A stretch of DNA of 26,556 nucleotides from Sutterella sp. GTDB taxonomy: Bacteria; Pseudomonadota; Gammaproteobacteria; Burkholderiales; Burkholderiaceae_F. Location of the stretch: the NCBI GenBank assembly GCA_019418235.1, contig DYCH01000027.1, positions 1 through 26,556 on the forward strand, in the 5' to 3' direction. Below are positions 15,211 through 21,872 of the stretch, in pieces (positions within the stretch are counted from its first letter, which is position 1; each line of letters begins with the position of its first letter). A program made the position numbers and the translations under genes. The notes beneath the pieces were generated by a model. It ran no database searches and was not told the origin of the DNA. It saw only the letters and a program-made list of their open reading frames with translations.

Positions 15211-16080
15211 TTATTCATGAATTTTTGCATTTTTCCCACAAAATTCCATTGCAAACGTTGCCCCTAAAATCAATGCCCCTCCAATCATCGAGGAAGTGGT
15301 TAACGGTTCATTCAAAATCAGCCACGCAAAGACCACACTCATCACAGGATCGAGGTAGCTTAAAACTGAGATACTTTGCGTAGAAAGCGAAGAAAAACTT
15401 GAAAAATACAATAAATACGCAATCCCTGTATGAACAACGCCTGCAATTAAAAGCAAAAGTGCTGCTTCACTACTCCAAGTCATTGTGGAGAGGTCTTGCG
15501 TCATCGGGACATAGAAAATGAAAATTATCGCCGCGCAGAGCAATTGAATCATCGACACATCGTACGGAGAAATATTTTTAATCGTTCGATTGATCACGAT
15601 GACAGAGGCATAAAAAAGTGCCGCAAGAAGCGCAAAGACAATACCCGTCACGCCAACGATTTCACCGCTATAGGCGCCCGAGACAAAAAACATCCCCAAA
15701 AGCGCTACCAAGATGCATAACACTTGTTGTCGAGTGATGGTTTCTTTTAAGAAAATCGGTGCCGATAAAAGCGCAATGACAGGCGCCAAGTAATAACACA
15801 AAATCGAAACAGAGACCGTTGTATGTTTAAAGGCTTCAAATAAAAAGAGCCAATTAAGTCCCAGACCGATTCCGGAGAGCAACAACCAACGGCCGTTTTC
15901 TTTAATAGCCCGCCAATCGGGGCTTCGACGCGTGACCACGAAAAAGCCCATCAAAAAGAGTGCCCCGATCACGCATCGGGCTAAAACGATCACGCTAGCC
16001 GAATACTCCACATTTTTCACCACCAGCGCAATGGTGGAGAAAATGAGCATCGCAGTGATGAAACGCATTTTTGCCGACAT
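15211..16080 (-). CDS. EamA/DMT family transporter
   Basis: This 289-residue membrane protein has ten hydrophobic segments in two EamA repeats. The first repeat has LARCVIGALFLMGFF and LNWLFLFEAFKHTTVSV. The second has YLLYFSSFSSLSTQSISVL and LDPVMSVVFAWLILNEPLT, the conserved end of the drug/metabolite transporter superfamily. Relatives export amino acids or other small metabolites, and the substrate is unknown. The ATG at 16080 has AAAGG seven bases upstream, and a GTG at 16089 is less likely. It is monocistronic, between the histone-like gene's terminator and the rimP promoter. Confidence 0.88.
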   Translation of the reverse strand: MSAKMRFITAMLIFSTIALVVKNVEYSASVIVLARCVIGALFLMGFFVVTRRSPDWRAIKENGRWLLLSGIGLGLNWLFLFEAFKHTTVSVSILCYYLAPVIALLSAPIFLKETITRQQVLCILVALLGMFFVSGAYSGEIVGVTGIVFALLAALFYASVIVINRTIKNISPYDVSMIQLLCAAIIFIFYVPMTQDLSTMTWSSEAALLLLIAGVVHTGIAYLLYFSSFSSLSTQSISVLSYLDPVMSVVFAWLILNEPLTTSSMIGGALILGATFAMEFCGKNAKIHE

Positions 16081-16090
16081 GGGCAACACC

Positions 16091-16112
16091 TTTGAAAAAT
16101 ACAGTTTTCAAA
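16091..16112. promoter_or_regulatory. Inverted repeat at the eamA ribosome-binding site
   Basis: TTTGAAAA (16091-16098) and TTTTCAAA (16105-16112) form a perfect 8-bp inverted repeat with a six-base spacer. On the minus strand its second arm runs into the eamA Shine-Dalgarno (AAAGG). It could be an operator or an RBS hairpin. Confidence 0.4.
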
Positions 16113-16118
16113 TATAAG

Positions 16119-16150
16119 AAAACCACCGCTAAAAGATTAACAGTGGCTTT
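16119..16150 (-). terminator. Terminator after the histone H1-like gene
   Basis: On the minus strand AAAGCCACTG (16150-16141) pairs with CGGTGGTTTT (16128-16119), ten pairs including two wobbles, around a 12-base AT-rich loop. The T-run is contained in the 3' arm. Confidence 0.65.
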
Positions 16151-16169
16151 CGAGAAAAACTAAAAAGGA

Positions 16170-16943
16170 TTACTTCTTAGCAGCTTTCTTAGCAGGAGCC
16201 TTTTTAGCCGGAGCCTTCTTGGCAGCGGGCTTGGCGGCAGCCTTCGGAGCAGCCTTGGCAGCAGGTTTTGCAGCGGCTTTCTTGGCAGGTGCCTTCTTTG
16301 CCGGTGCAGCCTTTTCAGCTACGGGCTTGGCAGCAGCCTTCGGTGCAGCCTTAGCAGCTACCTTTTTAGCAGGAGCGGCCTTCTTGGCGGGTTCTGCTTT
16401 CTTGGCGGCGGGCTTAGCAGCAGCCTTGGCGGCAGGTTTTGCTGCGGCTTTCTTTGCAGGAGCCTTCTTAGCCGGTGCAGCCTTTTCGGCCACGGGCTTG
16501 GCAGCGGCCTTCGGAGCAGCCTTGGCGGCTGGCTTTGCTGCAGCTTTCTTAGCCGGTGCTTTCTTTGCCGGAGCGGCCTTTTCAGCTACGGGCTTTGCAG
16601 CGGCAGCCTTCTTAGCTGCAGGCTTTGCAGCAGCCTTAGCGGCAGGTTTTGCAGCAGCCTTTTTGGCAGCCGGTTTCTTAGCGGCGGCTTTCTTAGCCGG
16701 TGCTTTCTTGGGTTCGGCTTCGACCTTGACTTCAGCTTCGCCAGGAAGGCCTTCTTCAGCCCAAGACAACATCACATCGCTTTCTTTGAGCATTTCAAAG
16801 GAGGCGTTCATCATTTCGGTGACTTGAGAAGCACGCAAACTGTTGTGATGGCCGTCGCTCAACGTGTCATACAATTCCTTGGTGATCAAACCAAGGCGAT
16901 GATGGGCGCGTTTGTTGCGTTCAATGATTTCTTTAATGTCCAT
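16170..16943 (-). CDS. Ala/Lys/Pro-rich histone H1-like protein
   Basis: This 257-residue protein has two parts. Residues 1-75 are an ordinary helical domain (MDIKEIIERNKRAHHRLGLI...). From about 79 onward it is nearly only Ala, Lys and Pro, with KKAPAKKAAAKPAAKAA-type repeats. The module starting KPVAEKAAPAKKAPAKK recurs at residues 117, 149 and 206. Such tails resemble eukaryotic H1 and the Bordetella/AlgP H1-like proteins, which bind DNA and affect nucleoid structure. The N-terminal domain is not recognised with certainty. The ATG at 16943 has GAGGAG about ten bases upstream. Upstream ATG choices lack an RBS. Tandem copies suggest length variation by recombination. The gene is monocistronic. 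Confidence 0.85.
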   Translation of the reverse strand: MDIKEIIERNKRAHHRLGLITKELYDTLSDGHHNSLRASQVTEMMNASFEMLKESDVMLSWAEEGLPGEAEVKVEAEPKKAPAKKAAAKKPAAKKAAAKPAAKAAAKPAAKKAAAAKPVAEKAAPAKKAPAKKAAAKPAAKAAPKAAAKPVAEKAAPAKKAPAKKAAAKPAAKAAAKPAAKKAEPAKKAAPAKKVAAKAAPKAAAKPVAEKAAPAKKAPAKKAAAKPAAKAAPKAAAKPAAKKAPAKKAPAKKAAKK

Positions 16944-16995
16944 AATGAAGTTCTCCTCGAGAAAATAAGGCATATACAGACAAGATAACACCTTA

Positions 16996-17024
16996 AGATT
17001 ATTGTGCAGTAAAAAGAAGTTAAA
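16996..17024 (-). promoter_or_regulatory. Candidate promoter of the histone H1-like gene
   Basis: On the minus strand TTTAAC (17024-17019), a 17-bp spacer, then TAATCT (17001-16996). Neither hexamer is perfect, but the spacing is ideal and it lies 53 bases before the ATG. Confidence 0.35.
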
Positions 17025-17026
17025 AG

Positions 17027-17042
17027 TTTGAGCAATCTCAAA
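17027..17042. promoter_or_regulatory. Inverted repeat TTTGAG-N4-CTCAAA
   Basis: Perfect 6-bp arms with a four-base spacer lie just upstream of the candidate -35 of the histone H1-like gene. Possible operator. Confidence 0.4.
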
Positions 17043-17110
17043 TGTTTTTAGCCTCTTTGAGTATTAACGTGAATAATCAAAAGTGTTTTTGTTGATTTTT
17101 CGTTGTCTTA

Positions 17111-17136
17111 ACACAACACCTTGTGTGACTTAAGTC
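17111..17136. promoter_or_regulatory. Clustered small palindromes upstream of tRNA-Ser
   Basis: ACACAA (17111-17116) and TTGTGT (17121-17126) form an inverted repeat. It is immediately followed by the perfect 10-bp palindrome GACTTAAGTC (17127-17136). No gene is seen between 16944 and 17200; this stretch holds these sites, the histone-like gene promoter and the tRNA promoter. Confidence 0.35.
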
Positions 17137-17181
17137 GCCAAACGCCATGATTTTTCCCTAGGAAATTGAGGTGGATTTCGA

Positions 17182-17187
17182 TATAAT
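17182..17187 (+). promoter_or_regulatory. -10 element of tRNA-Ser
   Basis: A perfect TATAAT sits 14 bases before the mature tRNA 5' end. No good -35 hexamer is seen at 16-18 bp. Confidence 0.55.
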
Positions 17188-17200
17188 TCGAATCTTCTGC

Positions 17201-17291
17201 GGAAAGATGGCAGAGAGGTCGAATGCGCCGGACTCGAAATCCGGTATACGGCTCGTCCGTATCGAGGGTTCGAATCCCTCTCTTTCCGCCA
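17201..17291 (+). tRNA. tRNA-Ser(CGA)
   Basis: Acceptor arms GGAAAGA (17201-17207) and TCTTTCC (17281-17287) pair perfectly, followed by an encoded GCCA. The anticodon stem CCGGA/TCCGG holds the loop CTCGAAA, giving anticodon CGA, which reads UCG. There is a long class II variable arm and a T-loop GGTTCGAATCC. It is a type II serine tRNA of 91 bases. Its own terminator follows. Confidence 0.97.
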
Positions 17292-17303
17292 GAAATTCAA
17301 TAG

Positions 17304-17332
17304 TAGCAGGCCTTTGACGCCTGCTATTTTTT
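17304..17332 (+). terminator. Rho-independent terminator of tRNA-Ser
   Basis: TAGCAGGC (17304-17311) and GCCTGCTA (17319-17326) pair perfectly around a 7-base loop, followed by six T. Confidence 0.92.
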
Positions 17333-17334
17333 AT

Positions 17335-17354
17335 GTCCCACAAAAAGTCCCACA
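17335..17354 (+). repeat. Direct repeat GTCCCACA x2 beside tRNA-Ser
   Basis: GTCCCACA occurs at 17335-17342 and 17347-17354, twelve bases apart, directly after the tRNA terminator. A partial inverse copy (TGTGGGA) occurs at 17460. Paired short repeats next to a tRNA 3' end resemble integrase arm sites, but no integrase or duplicated tRNA end was seen. Confidence 0.35.
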
Positions 17355-17415
17355 CTTTTTCAACTTCTCACCTCGTGTTTTTTCAAGCCATCCGATCCTT
17401 TGAGCAGAATTTTCT

Positions 17416-17446
17416 TTGACATTGTTTCTCAAATTTCGCATACACT
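17416..17446 (+). promoter_or_regulatory. Candidate promoter of the ATP-grasp gene
   Basis: A perfect -35 TTGACA at 17416-17421 is followed by CATACA at 17 bp or TACACT (17441-17446) at 19 bp. It lies 31 bases before the start codon. Confidence 0.55.
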
Positions 17447-17476
17447 AAGAAATGATTATTGTGGGAGTGTGGTGTT

Positions 17477-18976
17477 ATGCAAAACGTTGTCATCATTGAA
17501 GTTATCTCGACCGGTCGTTTTTACGTCAAAGAGGTTGCTGATCGTGGCCTTCATCCCATTGTCATTTATCCCAAACTTGAAAACGACTCTGACGAGTATC
17601 GTCCATTCAGAGAAGCCGGCGAAGCTTTTGCGAGACAATACACGGACGACATTTTCTATCTTGAAACCAATGATGTTGACGCTGCTCAAAAACTTGTGAG
17701 CACGTTTTCTCCCATCGCAATCATTGCCGGCAGCGAAGTGGGCGTTCCTTTGACCGATGCGCTCTCGATGCGTTTAGGGTTGCCCGGCAACAGCCCCGAC
17801 TCCAGTCTTGCTCGTCGCGACAAATACTTGATGACCCAAGCCTTGAAAAAGGCGGGCGTTCCTACCATTCGGTCTGAGCGCGTGAAAAATCTTCAAGAGT
17901 GTCTCCAAACCATCCGCGCTTGGAATCAATACCCCATTGTTTTAAAGCCCTTGGCGGGTGCCGGTACACAAGGTGTTCATTTCTGCTCAGATGAAAATGA
18001 AGTCATTGAACACTTCGAGGAAATTAAAAAGGCATTGGATTTCTTTGGTTCTCAAAACCAAGAAGTCTTGGTACAAGAATTTGCCAGAGGTACGGAATTT
18101 ATCGTCAATACCGTTTCAATGAAGGGACGCCACACGGTAACCGATCTGTGGGAATACAGCAAGATTCCGATTGGCAGTCTCGGCAATGCTTATAACTACG
18201 CGAAACTCGTTCGAACGTTTGAGCCCAAGCATCTCGAAGTCATTGAGTACGCCAAAGCCGCGCTCTCAGCCCTGGACTTTCAATTCGGGCCCTCTCACAC
18301 CGAAATCATGTTGACTGACCGCGGTCCCCTTTTAATTGAAACGGGCGTGCGTCCCATGGGTGGCTACTTCCCCATGGAAGTCCTCGATGAAGCACTGCAC
18401 CACCACATTGTTGATGTAAGTCTCGATAGCTACATTGATCAGGATCGCTTTCAATACTTTAGCCACCGAGGCTACACAACGTTTGGTTCGGTGATGCTTA
18501 AACTTTTTATCGCACCGCGAGCAATGAAGCTTAAGTCGCTCCCCATCTTGACCTTAAAGAAATACGTTAAAAGTGCAGGACTTTCAGATTTCTCTCACGC
18601 AGAAAAACACCTCTCGTTGCCACAAACGGTCAACCTCATCACGACAGCCGGTGAGTTGATTTTGACCAACAAGCGTGAAGCGGATTTATTAAAGGACTAT
18701 CATGCTCTTCGCAAGATGGAAATTGAGAATTTTGATCTACTCTTTGAGGAACGCGAGACTGTCATCAAGCCTTTTAAACTGTGGATTAACGAGAAGGAAG
18801 AAACGTTGCCTCACGTGAACACTTGGATCGAAGTCATTGACCAACTCGGTCAATTAAGTCTTCAATCGCATTACGGCGACACTTGGGCAATTGAAACGTC
18901 GGATGCGACTTTCCGCCAATACCTAACGTTGCTCATTAGCGCCTTTGGCGTTGATTGCACATTCAAACCATCCTAA
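17477..18976 (+). CDS. ATP-grasp ligase of unknown substrate
   Basis: This 499-residue protein has a Rossmann-like N-terminal domain (1-110) and an ATP-grasp core (about 110-320). The core has IVLKPLAGAGTQGV (K157 and the flexible loop), LVQEFARGTEFIV (E201), PSHTEIML (E276) and LIETGVRPMGG (E288). These are the ATP and Mg2+ binding positions of carboxylate-amine ligases such as L-amino-acid ligases and carnosine synthase-like enzymes. They join an acyl phosphate to an amine. Residues 320-499 form a C-terminal domain not recognised in detail. The ATG at 17477 has GGGAG nine bases upstream. The gene has its own promoter and terminator, with no biosynthetic neighbours, so substrates remain unassigned. 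It could make a dipeptide or modify an amino acid. Confidence 0.82.
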   Translation: MQNVVIIEVISTGRFYVKEVADRGLHPIVIYPKLENDSDEYRPFREAGEAFARQYTDDIFYLETNDVDAAQKLVSTFSPIAIIAGSEVGVPLTDALSMRLGLPGNSPDSSLARRDKYLMTQALKKAGVPTIRSERVKNLQECLQTIRAWNQYPIVLKPLAGAGTQGVHFCSDENEVIEHFEEIKKALDFFGSQNQEVLVQEFARGTEFIVNTVSMKGRHTVTDLWEYSKIPIGSLGNAYNYAKLVRTFEPKHLEVIEYAKAALSALDFQFGPSHTEIMLTDRGPLLIETGVRPMGGYFPMEVLDEALHHHIVDVSLDSYIDQDRFQYFSHRGYTTFGSVMLKLFIAPRAMKLKSLPILTLKKYVKSAGLSDFSHAEKHLSLPQTVNLITTAGELILTNKREADLLKDYHALRKMEIENFDLLFEERETVIKPFKLWINEKEETLPHVNTWIEVIDQLGQLSLQSHYGDTWAIETSDATFRQYLTLLISAFGVDCTFKPS

Positions 18977-18990
18977 GTTTTAAGGACAAA

Positions 18991-19008
18991 GGGAGTCGCA
19001 AGACTCCC
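18991..19008. terminator. Hairpin between convergent ATP-grasp and PAP2 genes
   Basis: GGGAGTC (18991-18997), loop GCAA, GACTCCC (19002-19008). The T-rich flanks on both sides are modest (CTCTTTGGTTTT on the + strand), so it may serve both convergent genes. Confidence 0.65.
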
Positions 19009-19038
19009 CTCTTTGGTTTTCAGAGCAAACTCAAATTT

Positions 19039-19716
19039 TTATCGCTTTTCCAATTTCTTCTTTAAGTCATACACAAAGAAAAGCGTTGCTGGAATCAACC
19101 AGTCAATCAACATCGTGCTCACGTTGTGAGACAAGAAATGTGCCCCTTGCACCATTCGACCGAAACCAAAAACGGCCCCCAAAGCCAAAGCCCCCACAAG
19201 AAGAATCAAACTCAATCGAGGGTTGTTGTAACGGTAGACAAAAAAGAACGCTAAAAGGGAAAAACCGGCACCGGCGTGACCGCCCGGCCAACAGGCATTT
19301 TCACCCCAGAAAGCACCGGCAAAAGGATTGACGGGAATTTGGCAGCCCCCTAAGCCCATCACATCCCAAGGACAAGGAACGTCCGTTATTTGCTTTAATA
19401 ACCACACGGCAATTAAGGAAAAGATCCCAGCCACGATGGCAAGCGATAAACGCTTCTTCTCATCGTAAAAACGTTCCCCTTTCTTATAAATCCACGCCAA
19501 ACGGATAAGAAAATAAAAAAAGATCACGCCCGAGAGAACTTTGCCGCCCTTATGAATGATTTGGGCAAAAAAGAAATTCTGGTGCAGCGTCCACCCCAAG
19601 TCAGGATCGTAGAACTGTTGAGCAATCCAATAATCCAGTCCATGGGGCGGGTTGATAATGAGGATCACCAAAAAGACCAAGGGAATGAGGATTTCGAGAG
19701 AAAACTTTCTGAACAT
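19039..19716 (-). CDS. PAP2 family membrane phosphatase
   Basis: This 225-residue protein has about six membrane segments. Phosphatase motifs are KQITDVPCPWD (K108; C115-P116 where the classic motif has RP), PGGH at 144-147 and GRMVQGAHFLSH at 186-197 (R187, H193). The CPWD and HFLSH variants are typical of one branch of membrane PAP2 enzymes (COG3907-like), not signs of decay. Substrates are likely lipid or lipid A phosphates on the periplasmic side. The ATG at 19716 has AAAGGAG six bases upstream. That site lies within a strong hairpin after the sensor kinase gene. Its position beside a two-component system and an EptA homologue suggests a role in envelope remodelling. Confidence 0.85.
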   Translation of the reverse strand: MFRKFSLEILIPLVFLVILIINPPHGLDYWIAQQFYDPDLGWTLHQNFFFAQIIHKGGKVLSGVIFFYFLIRLAWIYKKGERFYDEKKRLSLAIVAGIFSLIAVWLLKQITDVPCPWDVMGLGGCQIPVNPFAGAFWGENACWPGGHAGAGFSLLAFFFVYRYNNPRLSLILLVGALALGAVFGFGRMVQGAHFLSHNVSTMLIDWLIPATLFFVYDLKKKLEKR

Positions 19717-19759
19717 AAAAAACTCCTTTGCATCGATGCCACGCATTATGCAAAGGAGT
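19717..19759 (-). promoter_or_regulatory. Terminator hairpin that also contains the pap2 Shine-Dalgarno
   Basis: On the minus strand ACTCCTTTGCAT (19759-19748) pairs perfectly with ATGCAAAGGAGT (19733-19722). Inside, ATGC and GCAT form an inner 4-bp stem with a GTG loop. Five T (19721-19717) follow and lead directly into the pap2 ATG. The 3' arm includes the AAAGGAG ribosome site. The element can end transcription after the sensor kinase and, if read through, hide the pap2 start. Confidence 0.8.
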
Positions 19760-19779
19760 GCGTCAAAAAACGGTCAAAA

Positions 19780-21039
19780 TTATTTTTGAATGGAAAATGT
19801 GCTTCCTTGTCCCACTTGAGTTGAGACTTGAATTTGCCACTTTTGCTTATCGCAGATGCGTTTCACAATGGATAATCCCAAACCCAAACCCCTGTTATTT
19901 CCATGCTCACCTCTAAAGAAAGGCATGAAGATTTTCTCAATCTCTTCTGGCGGGATACCAACCCCATGATCCACAATCTCAAACCCCGTATCACCGATGT
20001 TGATCGTAATCACAGTCGATGCACTATGGGTAACCGCATTAAGAATCAAGTTTCTCATCACTGTTTGGGTTGCCACTTCGGGCCAAAGCACAGACGAATG
20101 ACCCTCAATCTTAAGCGCTGTTCCACTAAAGGAATTTGTGCTCTGCAAGAGTTCAACCAATTCTTTAGCAATTTCTTCCAAAGGTTTAACAGTATTCGTT
20201 TCCTTAATATCTTCGCGTGCCAAATTCAATAAACTCGTCGTTAAATGCTGAATTTGATCACTTGCTGAGGCAATTTTGTCGGCATAGCGTTGTTGAGCGG
20301 GCGTGAGTTCCGTCTCACCCAAAAGTTCTGCATTTAAACGAATCACCGTTAAAGGCGTACGGATCTCATGGCTTAAATCCGAGGTGTAATTTTTTTCTTG
20401 TTGAACCAATGAATGAAGTCGTTCAATGGAAGACTCACAGAATTTGGCCAACGTATCAATTTCTTTATCTTCAGCGTGAACTTTCAAAGGTTCAAATGTC
20501 GGACTTTGTGCACTGCGTTGAATTTCTTCCCCAAGTCGCTTAATGGGGTTCACAATCCCTCGACTTAAAATCCAACCCAAAACCAAGCCACAACTCACGG
20601 AAATCACAACGCCTAAAAGCGCCGCCAATTGAATGAGTCTTTCTTTTTCTTCAAATTCGCTTTGGTCCCGGACGATCATAAAATCGTTATCGTTCGCAGG
20701 TTCTCGATAAATGAAAAAGGCCTTGTCGTCTTCAAAAAATTCAGAATAGCCCATCGGTGCATCCACCAAGAAGTCGGGTATGGGTTTAAGCCCCAAATGA
20801 TCCGGGTCTGTTTTGGCGTAAATTTGCACGCTTTCGCCAAAATTGGGAACAATCCCTTGAGGAATATTTTGTTCAACAACAATGTTCAAACTTTCTTTTA
20901 AGTTCTCAGAGACTAAATGTTCTTCGGTATAAAAAATCACCGCCGAAAGAACCAATGAATAGATCCCCGCCACCACAAAGAGCGTGATCGTAATGGCCGC
21001 AACGATTCGGTATTGAAGACTGCGTTTTGCGTTACTCAT
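19780..21039 (-). CDS. Sensor histidine kinase
   Basis: This 419-residue protein is the membrane sensor of a two-component pair. A transmembrane helix lies at about 12-35, a periplasmic sensor region at about 36-136 (acidic, with EFFEDDKAF near 100) and a second helix at 138-160. A HAMP linker follows, then the H box SDLSHEIRTPL with H224, the N box NLILNAVTHS (330-339) and the G boxes DHGVGIP and GLGLGLS. It starts three bases after the regulator's stop, with AAAGAG upstream of the ATG. The genomic link to eptA suggests a PmrB-like role, such as sensing metal, acid or cationic peptide. The ligand is not evident. Confidence 0.92.
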   Translation of the reverse strand: MSNAKRSLQYRIVAAITITLFVVAGIYSLVLSAVIFYTEEHLVSENLKESLNIVVEQNIPQGIVPNFGESVQIYAKTDPDHLGLKPIPDFLVDAPMGYSEFFEDDKAFFIYREPANDNDFMIVRDQSEFEEKERLIQLAALLGVVISVSCGLVLGWILSRGIVNPIKRLGEEIQRSAQSPTFEPLKVHAEDKEIDTLAKFCESSIERLHSLVQQEKNYTSDLSHEIRTPLTVIRLNAELLGETELTPAQQRYADKIASASDQIQHLTTSLLNLAREDIKETNTVKPLEEIAKELVELLQSTNSFSGTALKIEGHSSVLWPEVATQTVMRNLILNAVTHSASTVITINIGDTGFEIVDHGVGIPPEEIEKIFMPFFRGEHGNNRGLGLGLSIVKRICDKQKWQIQVSTQVGQGSTFSIQK

Positions 21040-21042
21040 GAT

Positions 21043-21720
21043 TTACTCTTTTTTTACCGCAAGAGACCATCCCAAACCGGGATGCGTATGAATGAGAGGC
21101 GAATTAAAATTCTTATCGATCTCGTTTCTCAAAAGGTAGATGTTGGCTCTTAAGGAGTCCGTTTCTGGTGCTTCTTCGCCCCAGATTGCATCAATCATCT
21201 CACGACGACTGACAACAGCAGGTGATGCGCTCATCAATAGCTTTAAGATTTTCAAGCACGTCGGATTTAAATTGAGGGCGACTCCAGCGCGACTCACTTT
21301 AAAACTCTTGGTATCGTATACCAAATCGCCCACCTGAAGTTTCGTGCTCACCAACCCTTGCGAGCGTCTCAAAAGCGCTTCGATACGAGCCTTTAGCACT
21401 TTTAACTCAAAAGGCTTGATGAGGTAATCATCGGCACCTGCTTCAAGTCCGGTTACAACATCATCGTTGCTGTCGCGCGCCGTTAACATCAAAATCGGAA
21501 TAGGATTGCCCACGTCTCTTAAACGACGACAAACTTCAACCCCACTCATGCCCGGCATAGTCACATCTAAAACCAAAATGTCGTATTCATTGGTGGAGAG
21601 CAAATTAAGCGCCGTTGTCCCATTGCCACAACTGTCAGTAATCCAATCCCGGTTGGAAAAATAATCAATTAAAGCCAAAAGAATATCGGGATTGTCATCA
21701 ACAAAAAGAATTCTTTTCAT
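21043..21720 (-). CDS. OmpR/PhoB-family response regulator
   Basis: This 225-residue protein has a receiver domain with acidic pocket D8-D9, phosphoacceptor D52 (VLDVTMPGMSG), T80 and K102. A C-terminal winged helix follows (SRREMIDAIWGEEAPETDS, then RANIYLLRNEIDKNF). It would be phosphorylated by the downstream kinase. It reads away from eptA across a 152-base gap holding three TTTGACA repeats 11 bp apart, the usual spacing for this family's binding sites. The ATG at 21720 has only a weak GGGAAA upstream. Confidence 0.93.
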   Translation of the reverse strand: MKRILFVDDNPDILLALIDYFSNRDWITDSCGNGTTALNLLSTNEYDILVLDVTMPGMSGVEVCRRLRDVGNPIPILMLTARDSNDDVVTGLEAGADDYLIKPFELKVLKARIEALLRRSQGLVSTKLQVGDLVYDTKSFKVSRAGVALNLNPTCLKILKLLMSASPAVVSRREMIDAIWGEEAPETDSLRANIYLLRNEIDKNFNSPLIHTHPGLGWSLAVKKE

Positions 21721-21792
21721 AAAGCATTTCCCAAGAAAGGAATGTCTCGGCCCACAAAATCGTTACAAACATGGGCTTTCTTTTCACGTCTT

Positions 21793-21821
21793 TTTGACAG
21801 TCGTTTGACAGGACTTTGACA
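21793..21821. promoter_or_regulatory. Triple TTTGACA direct repeat, 11-bp spacing
   Basis: Copies begin at 21793, 21804 and 21815; the first two are TTTGACAG. One-turn spacing of direct repeats is how OmpR/PhoB-type regulators bind. The site lies between the regulator gene and eptA. Each repeat also contains TTGACA, a perfect -35, so binding could overlap promoters. No strong -10 was found for eptA. Confidence 0.65.
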
Positions 21822-21872
21822 CTCTCATTGCCAAACTGTTCTTCATCAATTCATTCTCTTTTTGGAGTCATT

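Noticed and set aside
16219..16827. + strand open frame encoding an Ala/Gly/Phe-rich hydrophobic protein
   Set aside because: It is the complement of the histone H1-like Ala/Lys tail; its apparent membrane character is a by-product of reversed AAG and GCC codons.
17158..17355. Minus-strand frame containing AEREGFEPSIRTSRIPDFES
   Set aside because: This peptide is the antisense translation of the tRNA-Ser gene, a common spurious annotation.
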